Below are positions 34,137 to 44,856 of a stretch of 64,000 nucleotides of DNA, in pieces. Numbering within the stretch: the first letter of the stretch is position 1; every line of letters begins with the position of its first letter. The notes beneath the pieces were generated by a model that saw only the letters and a list, made by a program, of their open reading frames with translations, was not told the origin of the DNA and searched no databases. The stretch comes from Geopseudomonas sagittaria (lineage in GTDB: Bacteria > Pseudomonadota > Gammaproteobacteria > Pseudomonadales > Pseudomonadaceae): NCBI RefSeq assembly GCF_900115715.1, contig NZ_FOXM01000003.1:186001-250000 (forward strand), read 5' to 3'. A program made the translations under genes and the position numbers.

Positions 34137-35282
34137 CTAAGCCGCGCATGATAGCGAATTTTGGTAAAACTGTTCCAGCGCCGCAGCAAGATCAGGACGG
34201 GAGGCCTGCTCCGCGCACCATTTTTCCGCATGCTCCCGCCACTCCGGCCAGTGCGGTCGCGCCGCCGCCCAGGCCGCCCCCATCCCCGTCCCGGCATTCC
34301 AGGCCCGCCACAACTCATGCACAGCCTGCGCCGCCGCAGACGACAAGCCCTGCAGATAGAGCGCCAGGAATGCGTCCAGCTTGTCCCAATGGGCGCCCTC
34401 TTCCTGCGGATAGATGTGCCAGAGCAACGGCCGGCCGGCCCACTGCGCGCGCACGAAGGAGTCCTCGCCGCGCACCGCGTTGAAATCGCAGCACCACAAC
34501 AGGCGGTCGTAGTCATCCTGGGAGACGAACGGCAGCACCTGCACCTGCAGATTGCCGCGCCGCGCAACGAAGCCCGGTTGCAGATCGCCAGCCTCGCCCA
34601 GCCACTGGCGCAGATCGCCGAGAATGCGCCCGCGCGGCACCAGCAGCTGGGTCGCCTGCGGATCGGCGGCCAGCGCATCCAGCCACTCGCCCAGGCCGGG
34701 ATTCTCGTAGGCGAACAGCGAGATCAGGCGCGCCCCGTCCAGCGAGGTGACGTCGAGACCGGCGAGAAACGCCCGCCGCGCCGCCGCATCAGCCTGGAAC
34801 GCCTGCCGCTGCGCCAGCAACTCGCGCTCACGCAGCACGCCGCCGGTCCCGGCAACGAAGCCGGGAAAGAAAAAGTACTTCTGCAAGCCCTGCCCTTGGG
34901 GCGATGGCAGGCCGTGGCAACCGACCACCCAGGCTTCGGCGCTGAGATATTCCAGATTCAGCCACAACGGCTGCCGCGCGGCGGCGCGCATCGCCGCCAC
35001 CTGGGCCTCAGGCAGCGTGCAGCCGAAGGCCTCGATCACCACGTCGGCCAGCGTCTCGGACTGCCAGTCCGCCGTCCAGTGACAGACCTCCACGCCCGCC
35101 AGCTGCTGGCGCTCGAGACGAGCATCGGCTTGGGGGCAGAGCGCAACAAAGGCCGCCGGCTCGTCGACCCACAGGCGCACCCGATGGCCATGCTCGGCAG
35201 CCAGCTGGCGGGCCAGCCGCCAGGTCACCCCGATGTCGCCGTAGTTGTCCACTACACTGCAGAAAATGTCCCAGCTCGCCAC
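34137..35282 (-). CDS. earP: EF-P arginine rhamnosyltransferase EarP
   Basis: EarP uses dTDP-L-rhamnose to modify Arg32 of EF-P. The 381-residue protein begins [27 protein letters not shown], with Asp12 and Asp16 matching the conserved acidic pair of the active site. It continues with the GT-B fold and [28 protein letters not shown], the nucleotide-sugar-binding part. A GTG start at 35280-35282 is preferred because GAAGGAG lies just before it and it gives the usual length; upstream in-frame extension has no homology. It is co-transcribed with efp, its only known substrate. Confidence 0.94.
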   Translation of the reverse strand: MASWDIFCSVVDNYGDIGVTWRLARQLAAEHGHRVRLWVDEPAAFVALCPQADARLERQQLAGVEVCHWTADWQSETLADVVIEAFGCTLPEAQVAAMRAAARQPLWLNLEYLSAEAWVVGCHGLPSPQGQGLQKYFFFPGFVAGTGGVLRERELLAQRQAFQADAAARRAFLAGLDVTSLDGARLISLFAYENPGLGEWLDALAADPQATQLLVPRGRILGDLRQWLGEAGDLQPGFVARRGNLQVQVLPFVSQDDYDRLLWCCDFNAVRGEDSFVRAQWAGRPLLWHIYPQEEGAHWDKLDAFLALYLQGLSSAAAQAVHELWRAWNAGTGMGAAWAAARPHWPEWREHAEKWCAEQASRPDLAAALEQFYQNSLSCAA

Positions 35283-35382
35283 GCCTCTCTCCTTCGCTCG
35301 ACCGGCGCGCAGTCTAGCAGGCACGCGGCTGCCACCAGAACGCCGCCCCAGCCCTAAGCCAATGAAAAGTTTGAAAAAACCT

Positions 35383-35411
35383 TTGCATTCGGAAAAGGCT
35401 TCGACTACATT
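35383..35411 (+). promoter_or_regulatory. Promoter of tRNA-Ser
   Basis: TTGCAT, a 17-bp spacer and TACATT are followed by the GC-rich discriminator GTGCGCCG, about 40 bp before the mature tRNA. Confidence 0.65.
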
Positions 35412-35451
35412 GTGCGCCGTCGACAGGGCACACCCCTTGCGACGCAAATAT

Positions 35452-35541
35452 GGTGAGGTGTCCGAGCGGTTGAAGGAGCACGCCTGGAAAGTGTGTATAC
35501 GGGAAACCGTATCGTGGGTTCGAATCCCACCCTCACCGCCA
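35452..35541 (+). tRNA. tRNA-Ser (anticodon GGA)
   Basis: This is a 90-base class II tRNA with a long variable arm (GTATACGGGAAACCGTATC). The acceptor stem is GGTGAGG/CCTCACC, the anticodon loop CTGGAAA, and CCA is encoded. It is monocistronic with its own promoter and terminator. I recall a tRNA-Ser beside earP in P. aeruginosa as well. Confidence 0.97.
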
Positions 35542-35550
35542 TATTTAGAC

Positions 35551-35585
35551 AAACCCCTGAATCTTCACCGGTTCAGGGGTTTTTC
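35551..35585 (+). terminator. Terminator of tRNA-Ser
   Basis: The stem AACCCCTGAA/TTCAGGGGTT with a ten-base loop is followed by a T-run. Confidence 0.88.
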
Positions 35586-36004
35586 GTTGGTGCCGCCAAC
35601 GACCCCCAGGGCAATGCGCCTGACGGCCGCCCAGCAAAGCATTCGTTCAGCCCCACCCCACAAGCTCCCGCCCTTTTCTGGGCAAGTAGCCGACATCGCC
35701 CGCACCCGCGCCTGCAGCATCTTTCAAGCTCCAGCCGACGCCGACACGCCTCTGCCGCGGATCAGGCCTTGCCGAAAACACCCCGGCGCGCGCAGGAAGA
35801 AAATCAAAATAAACCTGTACTCCCCGGGAAAACAGTGTAAGGTGGCGTCGCTGTGCTGCAATTGTCACCGTGATTCGCGACTTGGTGTTCTGATTTCGAT
35901 CGTTTCATCTCCTCGGCTCCACTTGCTCTCGCAACTCAGTAGCGACTCTGGTCATTCATTCTGACCGCCAGAGTCACCCTACCCTTACACCCTGGAGATA
36001 CACC
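35586..36004 (+). promoter_or_regulatory. Upstream region and leader of the cold-shock gene
   Basis: No gene is seen in this 419-bp stretch. The last 150-180 bp read like a cold-shock mRNA leader: T/C-rich, with a hairpin at 35944-35975 (outer stem GACTCT/AGAGTC, inner GGTCA/TGACC) and a TGGAGA site before the ATG. A TTGTCA hexamer near 35860 could be a -35, but I cannot fix the promoter. The first 240 bp look featureless. Confidence 0.45.
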
Positions 36005-36217
36005 ATGTCCAATCGCCAAACCGGTACCGTCAAGTGGTTCAACGATGAAAAAGGCTTCGGCTTCATCACCCCGGCTGACGGCAGCGCTGACCTGTTCGTT
36101 CACTTCCGCGCCATTCAGAGCGACGGCTTCAAGAGCCTGTCCGAAGGCCAGAAGGTAAGCTTCGTTGCAGCCAAAGGCCAGAAAGGCATGCAGGCTGAAG
36201 AAGTACGCGTAGACTAA
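36005..36217 (+). CDS. CspA-family cold-shock protein
   Basis: This 70-residue single cold-shock domain has RNP1 KGFGFIT and RNP2 [25 protein letters not shown].. and ..[18 protein letters not shown]. It binds single-stranded RNA and DNA and melts mRNA structure. It is close in sequence to Pseudomonas CapB. The long leader suggests post-transcriptional cold regulation. It is monocistronic with a strong terminator. Confidence 0.96.
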   Translation: MSNRQTGTVKWFNDEKGFGFITPADGSADLFVHFRAIQSDGFKSLSEGQKVSFVAAKGQKGMQAEEVRVD

Positions 36218-36231
36218 GGTCAAGCGTATTT

Positions 36232-36261
36232 AAAAAGAGCCCCGCAATGCGGGGCTTTTTT
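36232..36261 (+). terminator. Terminator of the cold-shock gene
   Basis: The stem AGCCCCGC/GCGGGGCT with loop AAT, preceded by A5 and followed by T6. Confidence 0.92.
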
Positions 36262-36431
36262 GTGCCTGCAATTTGCCTCCCAAGCCCCGATCGACCCGCC
36301 GCACCCCTTGCCCCCCTCCCCCGCAGCCGCCGCGAGCACGCAAAGCCCGCCGCCGCAGCAAACCGGCTACTCTGTCCGGCAGGACACGCCGCCCAACCCC
36401 GGCGCCCCAGCCAGACCCCAGGAGCCCCGCC

Positions 36432-36854
36432 ATGAATGACTCAGCCAACCGAACCTATAGCGCCGAAGACGAGGCCGCGCTGCTGCAGACCCTGCTCAGC
36501 GCCGAACGTGCCGGCGCCAAGGTCGCTGGCGAAAGCCTGCGCCAGGCCAGCGACCCGAAACAGCGCGAGCTGCTCCAGCAGGTCCTCAAGGGCGAAGGCG
36601 ACAGCTGCCTGCATCTGCTCAATTGCCTGCGCCACCTGGGCCTGGAGCCCAACCGCGAAACCGGCGCCTTCTACGCCAAGGCCATGGCCATCGAGTCGCT
36701 GGAGGAACGCCTGCTATTCGTCGACAGGGGCCAGCAATGGGTGATCCGCAAGCTGCGCGAATACCTGCCGGATTGCGACGACGCGCTGATCCGCCGCGAG
36801 CTGGAGCAGATGCTGCGGATTCATGAAGTGAACAGCGCGGCAGCTCAAGGCTGA
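36432..36854 (+). CDS. Small ferritin-like helical protein, unknown function
   Basis: The product is 140 residues, all-helical, with no signal peptide. Acidic and histidine residues recur at helix spacings expected of a ferritin-like or DUF6306-type bundle: TLLSAERAGAKVAGESL, GEGDSCLHLLNCLRHLGL, AMAIESLEERLLFVDRGQQWVIRKL and QMLRIHEVNSAA. Whether it binds a di-metal centre is not certain from sequence alone. AGGAG lies seven bases before the ATG; a longer upstream frame is Pro/Arg-rich and lacks support. It lies alone between the cold-shock gene and convergent cysS. Confidence 0.7.
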   Translation: MNDSANRTYSAEDEAALLQTLLSAERAGAKVAGESLRQASDPKQRELLQQVLKGEGDSCLHLLNCLRHLGLEPNRETGAFYAKAMAIESLEERLLFVDRGQQWVIRKLREYLPDCDDALIRRELEQMLRIHEVNSAAAQG

Positions 36855-36872
36855 GGCCGATTCCCGCGACAA

Positions 36873-36905
36873 ACGAAAAGGGCCGCCTCACGGCAGCCCC
36901 TTTCG
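36873..36905. terminator. Imperfect bidirectional hairpin before cysS
   Basis: An interrupted GC-rich stem (GAAAAGGGCCGCC against GGCAGCCCCTTTC) lies between the convergent ferritin-like gene and cysS. It has one or two mismatches and A/T flanks. Confidence 0.5.
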
Positions 36906-36920
36906 GCACAGCGGATCGAC

Positions 36921-38306
36921 TTACTCGGCCAGGCGCCAGGTGGTGCCGCCCTTGCCGTCCTCCAGCACCACGCCCATGGCGGTGAGCTGGTCGCGGATCC
37001 GATCGCTTTCGGCCCAGTTCTTCTCGGCGCGCGCCTGCAGGCGCGCGGCGATCAGCGCCTCGACCTCGGCGGCGTCGACCTTGCCCGCGGCACCGGCCTG
37101 CAGGAAGGCCTCCGGCTCGAGCTGCAGCACGCCGAGCACGCCGGCCAGATCCTTGAGGCGCGCGGCCAGCGCGGCGGCGGCGGCGAGATCCGACTCCCGC
37201 AGGCGGTTGACCTCGCGGACCATCTCGAACAGCACCGCGCAGGCTTCCGGCGAGTTGAAGTCGTCGTCCATCGCCGCGCCGAAGCGCGCGACGAACTCCT
37301 CGCCACCGGCAGGCGCCGCCTCGGGCAGGCCCTTGAGGCCGTTGTAGAAGCGCTCCAGCGCGCCCTTGGCCTCGCGCAGGCTGTCCTCGGAGTAGTTGAT
37401 CGGGCTGCGGTAGTGGCTGGACACCAGCAGGTAGCGCACCACCTCGGGGTGGTACTTCTCCAGCACCTCGCGGATGGTGAAGAAGTTGCCGAGACTCTTG
37501 GACATCTTCTCGCCGTCGACGCGCACCGCGCCGGCGTGCATCCAGGCGTTGGCGTACAGCTTGCCGGTGGCCGCCTCGCTCTGCGCGATCTCGTTCTCGT
37601 GGTGCGGGAACACCAGGTCCGGGCCGCCGCCGTGGATGTCGAAGGTCTCGCCCAGGCAGCAGGTGGACATCACCGAGCACTCGATGTGCCAGCCCGGACG
37701 CCCCGGACCCCACGGCGATTCCCAGCTCGGCTCGCCCGGCTTGGCGCCCTTCCACAGCACGAAGTCGAGCGGATCTTCCTTCGCCTCGTCGACCTCGATG
37801 CGCGCGCCGATCTTCAGGTCCTCGATCTTGCGCCTTGAGAGCTTGCCGTAGCCCTCGAACTTGCCGACCCGGTAGTAGACGTCGCCGTTGCCCGGAGCGT
37901 AGGCGAAGCCCTTGTCGATCAGGGTCTGGATCATCGCGTGCATGCCGGCGATGTGGTCGGTGGCGCGCGGCTCGAGGTCCGGGCGCAGCACGTTGAGGCG
38001 CGCCTCGTCCTCGTGCATGGCGGCGATCATGCGCCCAACCAGATCCTGGAACGACTCGCCGTTCTCGTTGGCGCGCTTGATGATCTTGTCGTCGATGTCG
38101 GTGATGTTGCGCACGTAGGTCAGTTCATAGCCGCGATGGCGCAGCCAGCGGGCGACCACGTCGAACGCCACCATCACCCGCGCATGGCCGATGTGGCAGA
38201 AGTCGTAGACAGTCATGCCGCACACGTACATGCGCACCTTGTTGCCTTCCAGAGGCTTGAATTCGTCCTTGCTCTTGGACAGGGTGCTGTAGATGGAAAG
38301 CGTCAT
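36921..38306 (-). CDS. cysS: Cysteinyl-tRNA synthetase
   Basis: This class I aminoacyl-tRNA synthetase has 461 residues. It has the zinc-binding start [24 protein letters not shown] including the HIGH motif, [40 protein letters not shown] with further zinc ligands, and the KMSKSLGN loop. The C-terminal anticodon domain ends TTWRLAE. Its start codon directly follows the glnS stop with no spacer, so the two synthetases are co-transcribed, an arrangement typical of Pseudomonas. Confidence 0.97.
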   Translation of the reverse strand: MTLSIYSTLSKSKDEFKPLEGNKVRMYVCGMTVYDFCHIGHARVMVAFDVVARWLRHRGYELTYVRNITDIDDKIIKRANENGESFQDLVGRMIAAMHEDEARLNVLRPDLEPRATDHIAGMHAMIQTLIDKGFAYAPGNGDVYYRVGKFEGYGKLSRRKIEDLKIGARIEVDEAKEDPLDFVLWKGAKPGEPSWESPWGPGRPGWHIECSVMSTCCLGETFDIHGGGPDLVFPHHENEIAQSEAATGKLYANAWMHAGAVRVDGEKMSKSLGNFFTIREVLEKYHPEVVRYLLVSSHYRSPINYSEDSLREAKGALERFYNGLKGLPEAAPAGGEEFVARFGAAMDDDFNSPEACAVLFEMVREVNRLRESDLAAAAALAARLKDLAGVLGVLQLEPEAFLQAGAAGKVDAAEVEALIAARLQARAEKNWAESDRIRDQLTAMGVVLEDGKGGTTWRLAE

Positions 38307-39980
<1,674 letters not shown>

Positions 39981-40136
39981 GGGATCCTTGAACATGTCGG
40001 CGCCGGTCAGGGTAGGCCGGCCAATGCAAAGCGCTTATGATAGCGAACCCGTCAAGCCCCTGACAGATATCCGGCGGCAACAACGCCGGCTTGAAGCCGT
40101 CCGGGCACTCTTCACCTACAAAGCGGAACCCTATTC

Positions 40137-40634
40137 ATGATCAAGCTGCACACCAACCACGGCGTCATCACCCTGCAACTGTTCGCCGACAAGGCCCCGG
40201 AAACCGCGGCCAACTTCGAGCAGTACGTGAAGGAAGGCCACTACGACAACACCATCTTCCACCGCGTGATCGGCAACTTCATGATCCAGGGCGGTGGTTT
40301 CGAGCCGGGCATGAAGCAGAAGCCGACCCGCGCACCGATCAAGAACGAGGCCAACAACGGCCTGTCCAACAAGGTCGGCACCGTCGCCATGGCCCGTACC
40401 ATGGATCCGCACTCGGCCAGCGCGCAGTTCTTCATCAACGTGTCCGACAACAGCTTCCTCGACCACACCGCGCCGACCACCCAGGGCTGGGGCTACGCCG
40501 TATTCGGCGAAGTGGTCGGGGGCATGGACGTGGTCGAGAAGATCAAGGCCGTGGCCACCGGCAACCGCATGGGCCACGGCGATGTGCCGCTGGACGACGT
40601 GATCATCGAGAAGGCCGAAGTCGTCGCCGAGTGA
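40137..40634 (+). CDS. ppiB: Peptidyl-prolyl cis-trans isomerase B (cyclophilin)
   Basis: This 165-residue cytoplasmic cyclophilin catalyses prolyl isomerisation during protein folding. Active-site segments are [19 protein letters not shown] (Arg, Phe, Gln), [24 protein letters not shown] and [15 protein letters not shown]. No signal peptide is present, so it is the cytoplasmic PpiB rather than periplasmic PpiA. It lies four bases upstream of lpxH, in the same order as in P. aeruginosa. Confidence 0.96.
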   Translation: MIKLHTNHGVITLQLFADKAPETAANFEQYVKEGHYDNTIFHRVIGNFMIQGGGFEPGMKQKPTRAPIKNEANNGLSNKVGTVAMARTMDPHSASAQFFINVSDNSFLDHTAPTTQGWGYAVFGEVVGGMDVVEKIKAVATGNRMGHGDVPLDDVIIEKAEVVAE

Positions 40635-40638
40635 TTCG

Positions 40639-41364
40639 ATGAGCGTCCTGTTCATCGCGGACCTGCATCTCGAAGTGGAACGCCCGGACATCACCCGGGC
40701 GTTTCTGCATTTCCTGCAGACCCGCGCCAGCCGCGCCGAAGCACTGTACATCCTCGGCGACTTCTTCGAGGTGTGGGTCGGCGACGACGCCATGGATGAA
40801 TTCCAGCGCGCCATCGCCCAGGCCCTGCGCCAGCTGGCGGACCGCGGCACGCGCATCTTCCTGATGCACGGCAATCGCGACTTCATGCTCGGTCAGGGCT
40901 TCTGCCGCGAAGCCGGCTGCACCCTGCTCAGGGAAGGCAGCGTGATCGAGCTGAACGGAGAGCCGGTGCTGCTGCTGCACGGCGACAGCCTGTGCACCCG
41001 CGACGAGAGCTACCAGCGCCTGCGCAAGCGTCTGCGCAACCCGTTCTCGCTGTGGCTGCTGCGCAACCTGCCACTCAGCACCCGCCACAAGCTGGCGCGC
41101 AAGCTGCGCGACGCCAGCCGCATGCGCACCCGCGAGAAGGCCGCCGAGATCATCGACGTCACCCCCGAGGTGGTGCCGCAGGTGATGGCCGAGCGCGGCG
41201 TGCGCACCCTGATCCACGGCCACACCCACCGCCCCGCCGTGCACAAGCTGCTGGTCGACGGCCAGAGTGCACAGCGCATCGTCCTCGGCGACTGGGACCG
41301 GCAGGGCTGGGCGCTGGAAGTGGACGCCCAGGGCTACCACCTGGCTCCCTTTCCCCTGGGCTGA
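40639..41364 (+). CDS. lpxH: UDP-2,3-diacylglucosamine diphosphatase LpxH
   Basis: LpxH hydrolyses UDP-2,3-diacylglucosamine to lipid X in lipid A biosynthesis, as a peripheral inner-membrane enzyme. The 241-residue product has the dimanganese phosphoesterase motifs in order: [46 protein letters not shown] and [11 protein letters not shown]. It is co-transcribed with ppiB. The stop is followed by a 397-bp non-coding stretch. Confidence 0.96.
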   Translation: MSVLFIADLHLEVERPDITRAFLHFLQTRASRAEALYILGDFFEVWVGDDAMDEFQRAIAQALRQLADRGTRIFLMHGNRDFMLGQGFCREAGCTLLREGSVIELNGEPVLLLHGDSLCTRDESYQRLRKRLRNPFSLWLLRNLPLSTRHKLARKLRDASRMRTREKAAEIIDVTPEVVPQVMAERGVRTLIHGHTHRPAVHKLLVDGQSAQRIVLGDWDRQGWALEVDAQGYHLAPFPLG

Positions 41365-41761
41365 GCCCCGTCCCAGAGCAGTTCTGGCGTCCGCGCAAGG
41401 CAGGCGCCACACCCATCAATTAATGATTAATGCAAGCATAAATCATTCCATTCGTCGCCTTTTGGCGAATTTCTGCGAACCATTTCACAAAATTTTCACT
41501 CTCATTTTTCGCTGCCTTCACGGCAGTGCGGCGCAGCGCTCCTCCCCGCACCTGCCGCAACAGCACCACCTCGGATACAGAGAGGATCGATCCAAACACC
41601 GCGGGACAACGATGCCCCGCCAGCAGAACTGGGCAAGGCGACCCATCTGAAGCCGCAGCGTGCGGCGAGCGCCCTGCCGATGCATCCACCAGGAACAAGG
41701 ACCTCCGCTCAATCACTCGCAAGTGCCCTTGGGCACCGGAACAAGAAACAGAGAGGCAACC
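41365..41761 (+). promoter_or_regulatory. Non-coding stretch before the accessory block, with a Crc/Hfq-like motif
   Basis: No gene is visible. A markedly AT-rich segment (about 41418-41520) marks the end of the conserved lpxH region and probably contains the next promoter, which I cannot place. A small hairpin (TCGCC-TTTT-GGCGA, 41455-41468) lies in it. Near the 3' end is a perfect hairpin GTGCCC-TT-GGGCAC (41723-41736), followed by AACAAGAA (41740-41747), a perfect AAnAAnAA motif 14 bases before the ATG of the membrane protein gene. The motif suggests Crc/Hfq control. Confidence 0.4.
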
Positions 41762-42418
41762 ATGGAACTGAGCAACATCCTTCAAACATTCATGCAGCAG
41801 GAAGCCGCCGTCGAACTGACGCGCATGGGCATCGTCTATGTCCACCTGATCGCCTGCTGCGTGGCCGTCGGCCTGATCCTGACCAGCGACGTGGCCCTGG
41901 TGCGCAACCTGCTGCGCGGCGGCGCGCCGGAGCCCGAGCAGGCCCACCACCTCGAGCACCTGAAGAAGAGCGTGTCGCTCGCCCTGATCGTGCTGTGGGT
42001 CAGCGGCATCGGCATCGTCGGCCTCGACTACGCAGGCAAGGGCATGGAGTACTTCCTCAATCCCAAGCTGCAGGCCAAGGTGACCATCGTCACCCTGCTG
42101 ACCCTCAACGGCTTCCTGCTGCACGGCACCATCCTGCCCGCCCTGCAGAAGGCCGGCTCGCTGCTGCAGCTGACGCCGAACCTGCGCACCCTGGCACTGT
42201 TCGCCGGCTCAGTCTCCGCGGTGTCCTGGTTCTACGCCGCCATGCTCGGCATCGGCCGCCCGCTGGCGTGGAAGTACTCGCTGGTCGAACTGATGGCCGC
42301 CTACCCCCTGCTCATCATCGCCGGCTTCCTCGCCATGCAACTGCTGTGCAGCTGGGCCGAGCGCCGCAACCAGCACCAAGGCGACTGGCACGCCGGCACG
42401 TTCGCCGTGGCGCGCTGA
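41762..42418 (+). CDS. Five-helix integral membrane protein, unknown function
   Basis: The product is 218 residues with predicted transmembrane helices at about 21-45, 71-92, 103-124, 142-162 and 171-194. Histidines lie inside or at the edge of helices 1 (IVYVHLIACC) and 3 (FLLHGTI), which could be heme or metal ligands, but no known motif is complete. The ribosome-binding site is AGAGAGG and the start is the first ATG after it. It is followed after 166 bp by a sensor kinase on the same strand. I do not recognise a characterised homologue. Confidence 0.72.
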   Translation: MELSNILQTFMQQEAAVELTRMGIVYVHLIACCVAVGLILTSDVALVRNLLRGGAPEPEQAHHLEHLKKSVSLALIVLWVSGIGIVGLDYAGKGMEYFLNPKLQAKVTIVTLLTLNGFLLHGTILPALQKAGSLLQLTPNLRTLALFAGSVSAVSWFYAAMLGIGRPLAWKYSLVELMAAYPLLIIAGFLAMQLLCSWAERRNQHQGDWHAGTFAVAR

Positions 42419-42584
42419 ATACCCCGGACAGGGACGTCCGCCGCCTTCCTCCCCTCCTTCCCGCTTCTCGCCCCGACCGCCTGGCGCCACGACCCGGCCA
42501 ACCCCGCCATCCTGAACTAGTTTGTTGGAAGATCATCACGGCAAGGCCGCCGCTGAGACTCAGGACAGCACGGGAGTGGCACCA

Positions 42585-44081
42585 ATGTCTGCAGATGCGC
42601 AGGTCGAATCTAACACCACCGCCAGCTCCCAGTCGGAACTCCAGCTCGCGCTCCCGGCCCGTCCAGCCTGGCGACGCTGGCTGGCGGCGAGCCGCCGCTC
42701 CACCCAGTTCGTGATTGCCGCCGCGTTGATCCTCGGCGTCACCATGAGCTTCGTCGGCAATCTGGTCAGCCAGCAGATCCGCCTGGCCGCCGCGCATAGC
42801 GCCGGCGAAGGAGCCGCGATCTACATGGAGGCCTACCTCGACGAGTACATTCAGGAACTGACCAGCGCGCGGCAACTTTCCTCAGCCAGCATCCAGGCCA
42901 TCGACTCGCTGATGCGCGACACCTCGCTCAAACAGCACGTGGTTTCCGTGAAGATCTGGCTGCCCGATGGCACCAATATCTACAGCAGCAGCAAGCTGCC
43001 GGAATACCCGCGCTCGCCCATGGACGAAATCCGCCAAGCCCTGCAGGGCCGCATCGTCACCGGGCTGAGCGAGCTGGAAAACGAGGAGCACGCCTACGAG
43101 CGCAGCCTGAATATCCCCCTTTACGAAACCTATGTACCACTGCGCGAGGTCGGCAGCGGGCGGGTGCTGGCGGTGGGCGAGTTCTACGAGATGGAACACG
43201 AGATCGGCAGCATCCATCAGGAAGTCTGGGTGACCATCGGCGGCGCCACCCTGGCCATGCTCACCCTGCTGTTCTTCATCGTCCGTCGTGGCGACCGGAT
43301 CATCGAGCAGCAGCAGGTTGCCCTGTGCCGGCAGATGAACGCGCAAGCCGAACTGCACCGGCAGAACGAGCTGCTGCAACAGAAGGTCACCCGCGCCAAC
43401 CACGAGTTCGCCACCATCAACGAACTGACCCACCGCCGCCTGGGCGCCGACCTGCACGATGGTCCGGCGCAGTTGCTGACCCTGATCCTGCTGCGTCTCG
43501 ACGAGCTGAGCGCGATCCGCGATCGTTGCCCGCAGTCGGCCGCCTGCGCCAGCGAAGCCCTGGAAACCATCCGCAGCGCGGCCCAGGAAAGCCTGCGGGA
43601 AATCCGCGACATCTCCCGCGGCTTGGCCCTGCCGGAAATCAATGCGTTGAATCTGGAAGAGGAGCTGCGCCTGGTGACCCAGCGCCATGAGCAGCGTACC
43701 CAGACCCAGGTGCAGCTGACCCTCGACAGCCTGCCCGCCGAGGTTGCCCTGCCCTACAAGATCTGCATCTATCGCCTGGTGCAGGAAGCCCTCAACAACG
43801 CCTTCCGCCACGCCGGCGGCCGCGAGCAGCGGGTTCGTACCTCCTGGCAGGGCGGCGTGCTGGAAGTGGAGATCGCCGACGGCGGCGATGGCATCGCCGA
43901 GGCGCCCCTGCACTCCCAGCGCCACGACCGCGTGCGACTCGGCCTGGTGGGCATGCGCTATCGGGTCGAATCCCTGGGCGGACTGTTCAGCATCGATTCG
44001 GCACCCGGCCAAGGCACGCGCATCCGCGTGCGCTTCAATCTGGCCGCCGCCCACTCGGCCGCCGCCCCGGTGACGGCCTGA
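42585..44081 (+). CDS. NarX-like sensor histidine kinase (HisKA_3 family)
   Basis: The product is 498 residues. TM1 lies at about 42-64, then a periplasmic sensor domain of about 150 residues, TM2 at about 218-240, and a coiled coil at about 245-285. The dimerisation/phospho-acceptor domain is RRLGADLHDGPAQLLTLILLRLDEL, with phospho-His291. The ATPase domain carries LVQEALNNAFRHAGG, IADGGDGI and RLGLVGMRYRVESLGG. This matches the NarX/DegS-type kinases that pair with LuxR-type regulators, and one is encoded convergently nine bases away. The signal is unknown; no nitrate-binding P-box is evident. The ATG at 42585 follows GGGAG. Confidence 0.88.
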   Translation: MSADAQVESNTTASSQSELQLALPARPAWRRWLAASRRSTQFVIAAALILGVTMSFVGNLVSQQIRLAAAHSAGEGAAIYMEAYLDEYIQELTSARQLSSASIQAIDSLMRDTSLKQHVVSVKIWLPDGTNIYSSSKLPEYPRSPMDEIRQALQGRIVTGLSELENEEHAYERSLNIPLYETYVPLREVGSGRVLAVGEFYEMEHEIGSIHQEVWVTIGGATLAMLTLLFFIVRRGDRIIEQQQVALCRQMNAQAELHRQNELLQQKVTRANHEFATINELTHRRLGADLHDGPAQLLTLILLRLDELSAIRDRCPQSAACASEALETIRSAAQESLREIRDISRGLALPEINALNLEEELRLVTQRHEQRTQTQVQLTLDSLPAEVALPYKICIYRLVQEALNNAFRHAGGREQRVRTSWQGGVLEVEIADGGDGIAEAPLHSQRHDRVRLGLVGMRYRVESLGGLFSIDSAPGQGTRIRVRFNLAAAHSAAAPVTA

Positions 44082-44090
44082 GCGCGGCGC

Positions 44091-44771
44091 TCAGGACGAC
44101 CCCGGCCCGCGAGCCTTCTGCGCCTCCCAGTGGCGCTGCACGGCAGTGACCGCCTCGACCCGGTTGCGCGCATGCAGCTTGTGCATCACGCTGGTCATGT
44201 AGTGCTTGACGGTCTTCTCGCTGAGGCCGAGCTTGTCCGCCACCTCGCGATTGGTCATGCCGCGCGCCACCTCGCGGATCACCTGCTCCTCACGGTGGGA
44301 AAGATCGACCCCGCGCGCCTCGCTCTCGTGGCGGCGTAACTGGCTCAGCAGATGGGCGGCCAGCGAGGGGGTGACGAAGGTCTCGCCCCCGGCCACCTGG
44401 CGGATCGCCTGCACCAGCTCCGGCCCGCTCACGCCCTTGAGCACGTAGCCCTGGGCGCCGGCCTCGAAAGCCGAGCAGGCATCGTCCTCGGCCTCGGAGA
44501 CAGTCAGCATCATCACCCGCACCGTCGGCTGGGCCTTGCTGATCGCCCGCACGGCGCCGAAGGTATCCCCGGGCATGCTCACATCCATCAGCAGTACATC
44601 GGGCAGATGGCGGGCCGCGATGTCCCGCGCGTCGTCGGCCGTGCCCCCCTCCGCCACCAGATCGAAATCGACCACGCTCTTCAGGGTCGCTGCCACCCCT
44701 TGGCGCAGCAACGGATGATCATCGACGATGCCGATGCGAATCCTGGCATTCATACGCACCCCCTCCCCCAT
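44091..44771 (-). CDS. NarL/FixJ-type response regulator
   Basis: The product is 226 residues. The receiver domain (IRIGIVDDHPLLRQGVAATL; phospho-Asp63 in VLLMDVSMPGD; Lys in GYVLKGVSG) is joined to a LuxR-type DNA-binding domain (LSHREEQVIREVARGMTNREVADKLGLSEKTVKHYMTSVM). The ATG at 44771 has an excellent GGAGG seven bases upstream; a second in-frame ATG at 44753 also has a purine-rich site. It pairs by position with the convergent NarX-like kinase. Its neighbour on the other side is the secreted peroxidase gene, a plausible target. Confidence 0.9.
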   Translation of the reverse strand: MGEGVRMNARIRIGIVDDHPLLRQGVAATLKSVVDFDLVAEGGTADDARDIAARHLPDVLLMDVSMPGDTFGAVRAISKAQPTVRVMMLTVSEAEDDACSAFEAGAQGYVLKGVSGPELVQAIRQVAGGETFVTPSLAAHLLSQLRRHESEARGVDLSHREEQVIREVARGMTNREVADKLGLSEKTVKHYMTSVMHKLHARNRVEAVTAVQRHWEAQKARGPGSS

Positions 44772-44856
44772 GAGGTTTCCTCCGTCAACCCTAGCACGCC
44801 ACGGCTACCCTGCCGGGCGGTGGTGGGGCCTCCCTGGCCACCCACCACCGTCGGGC

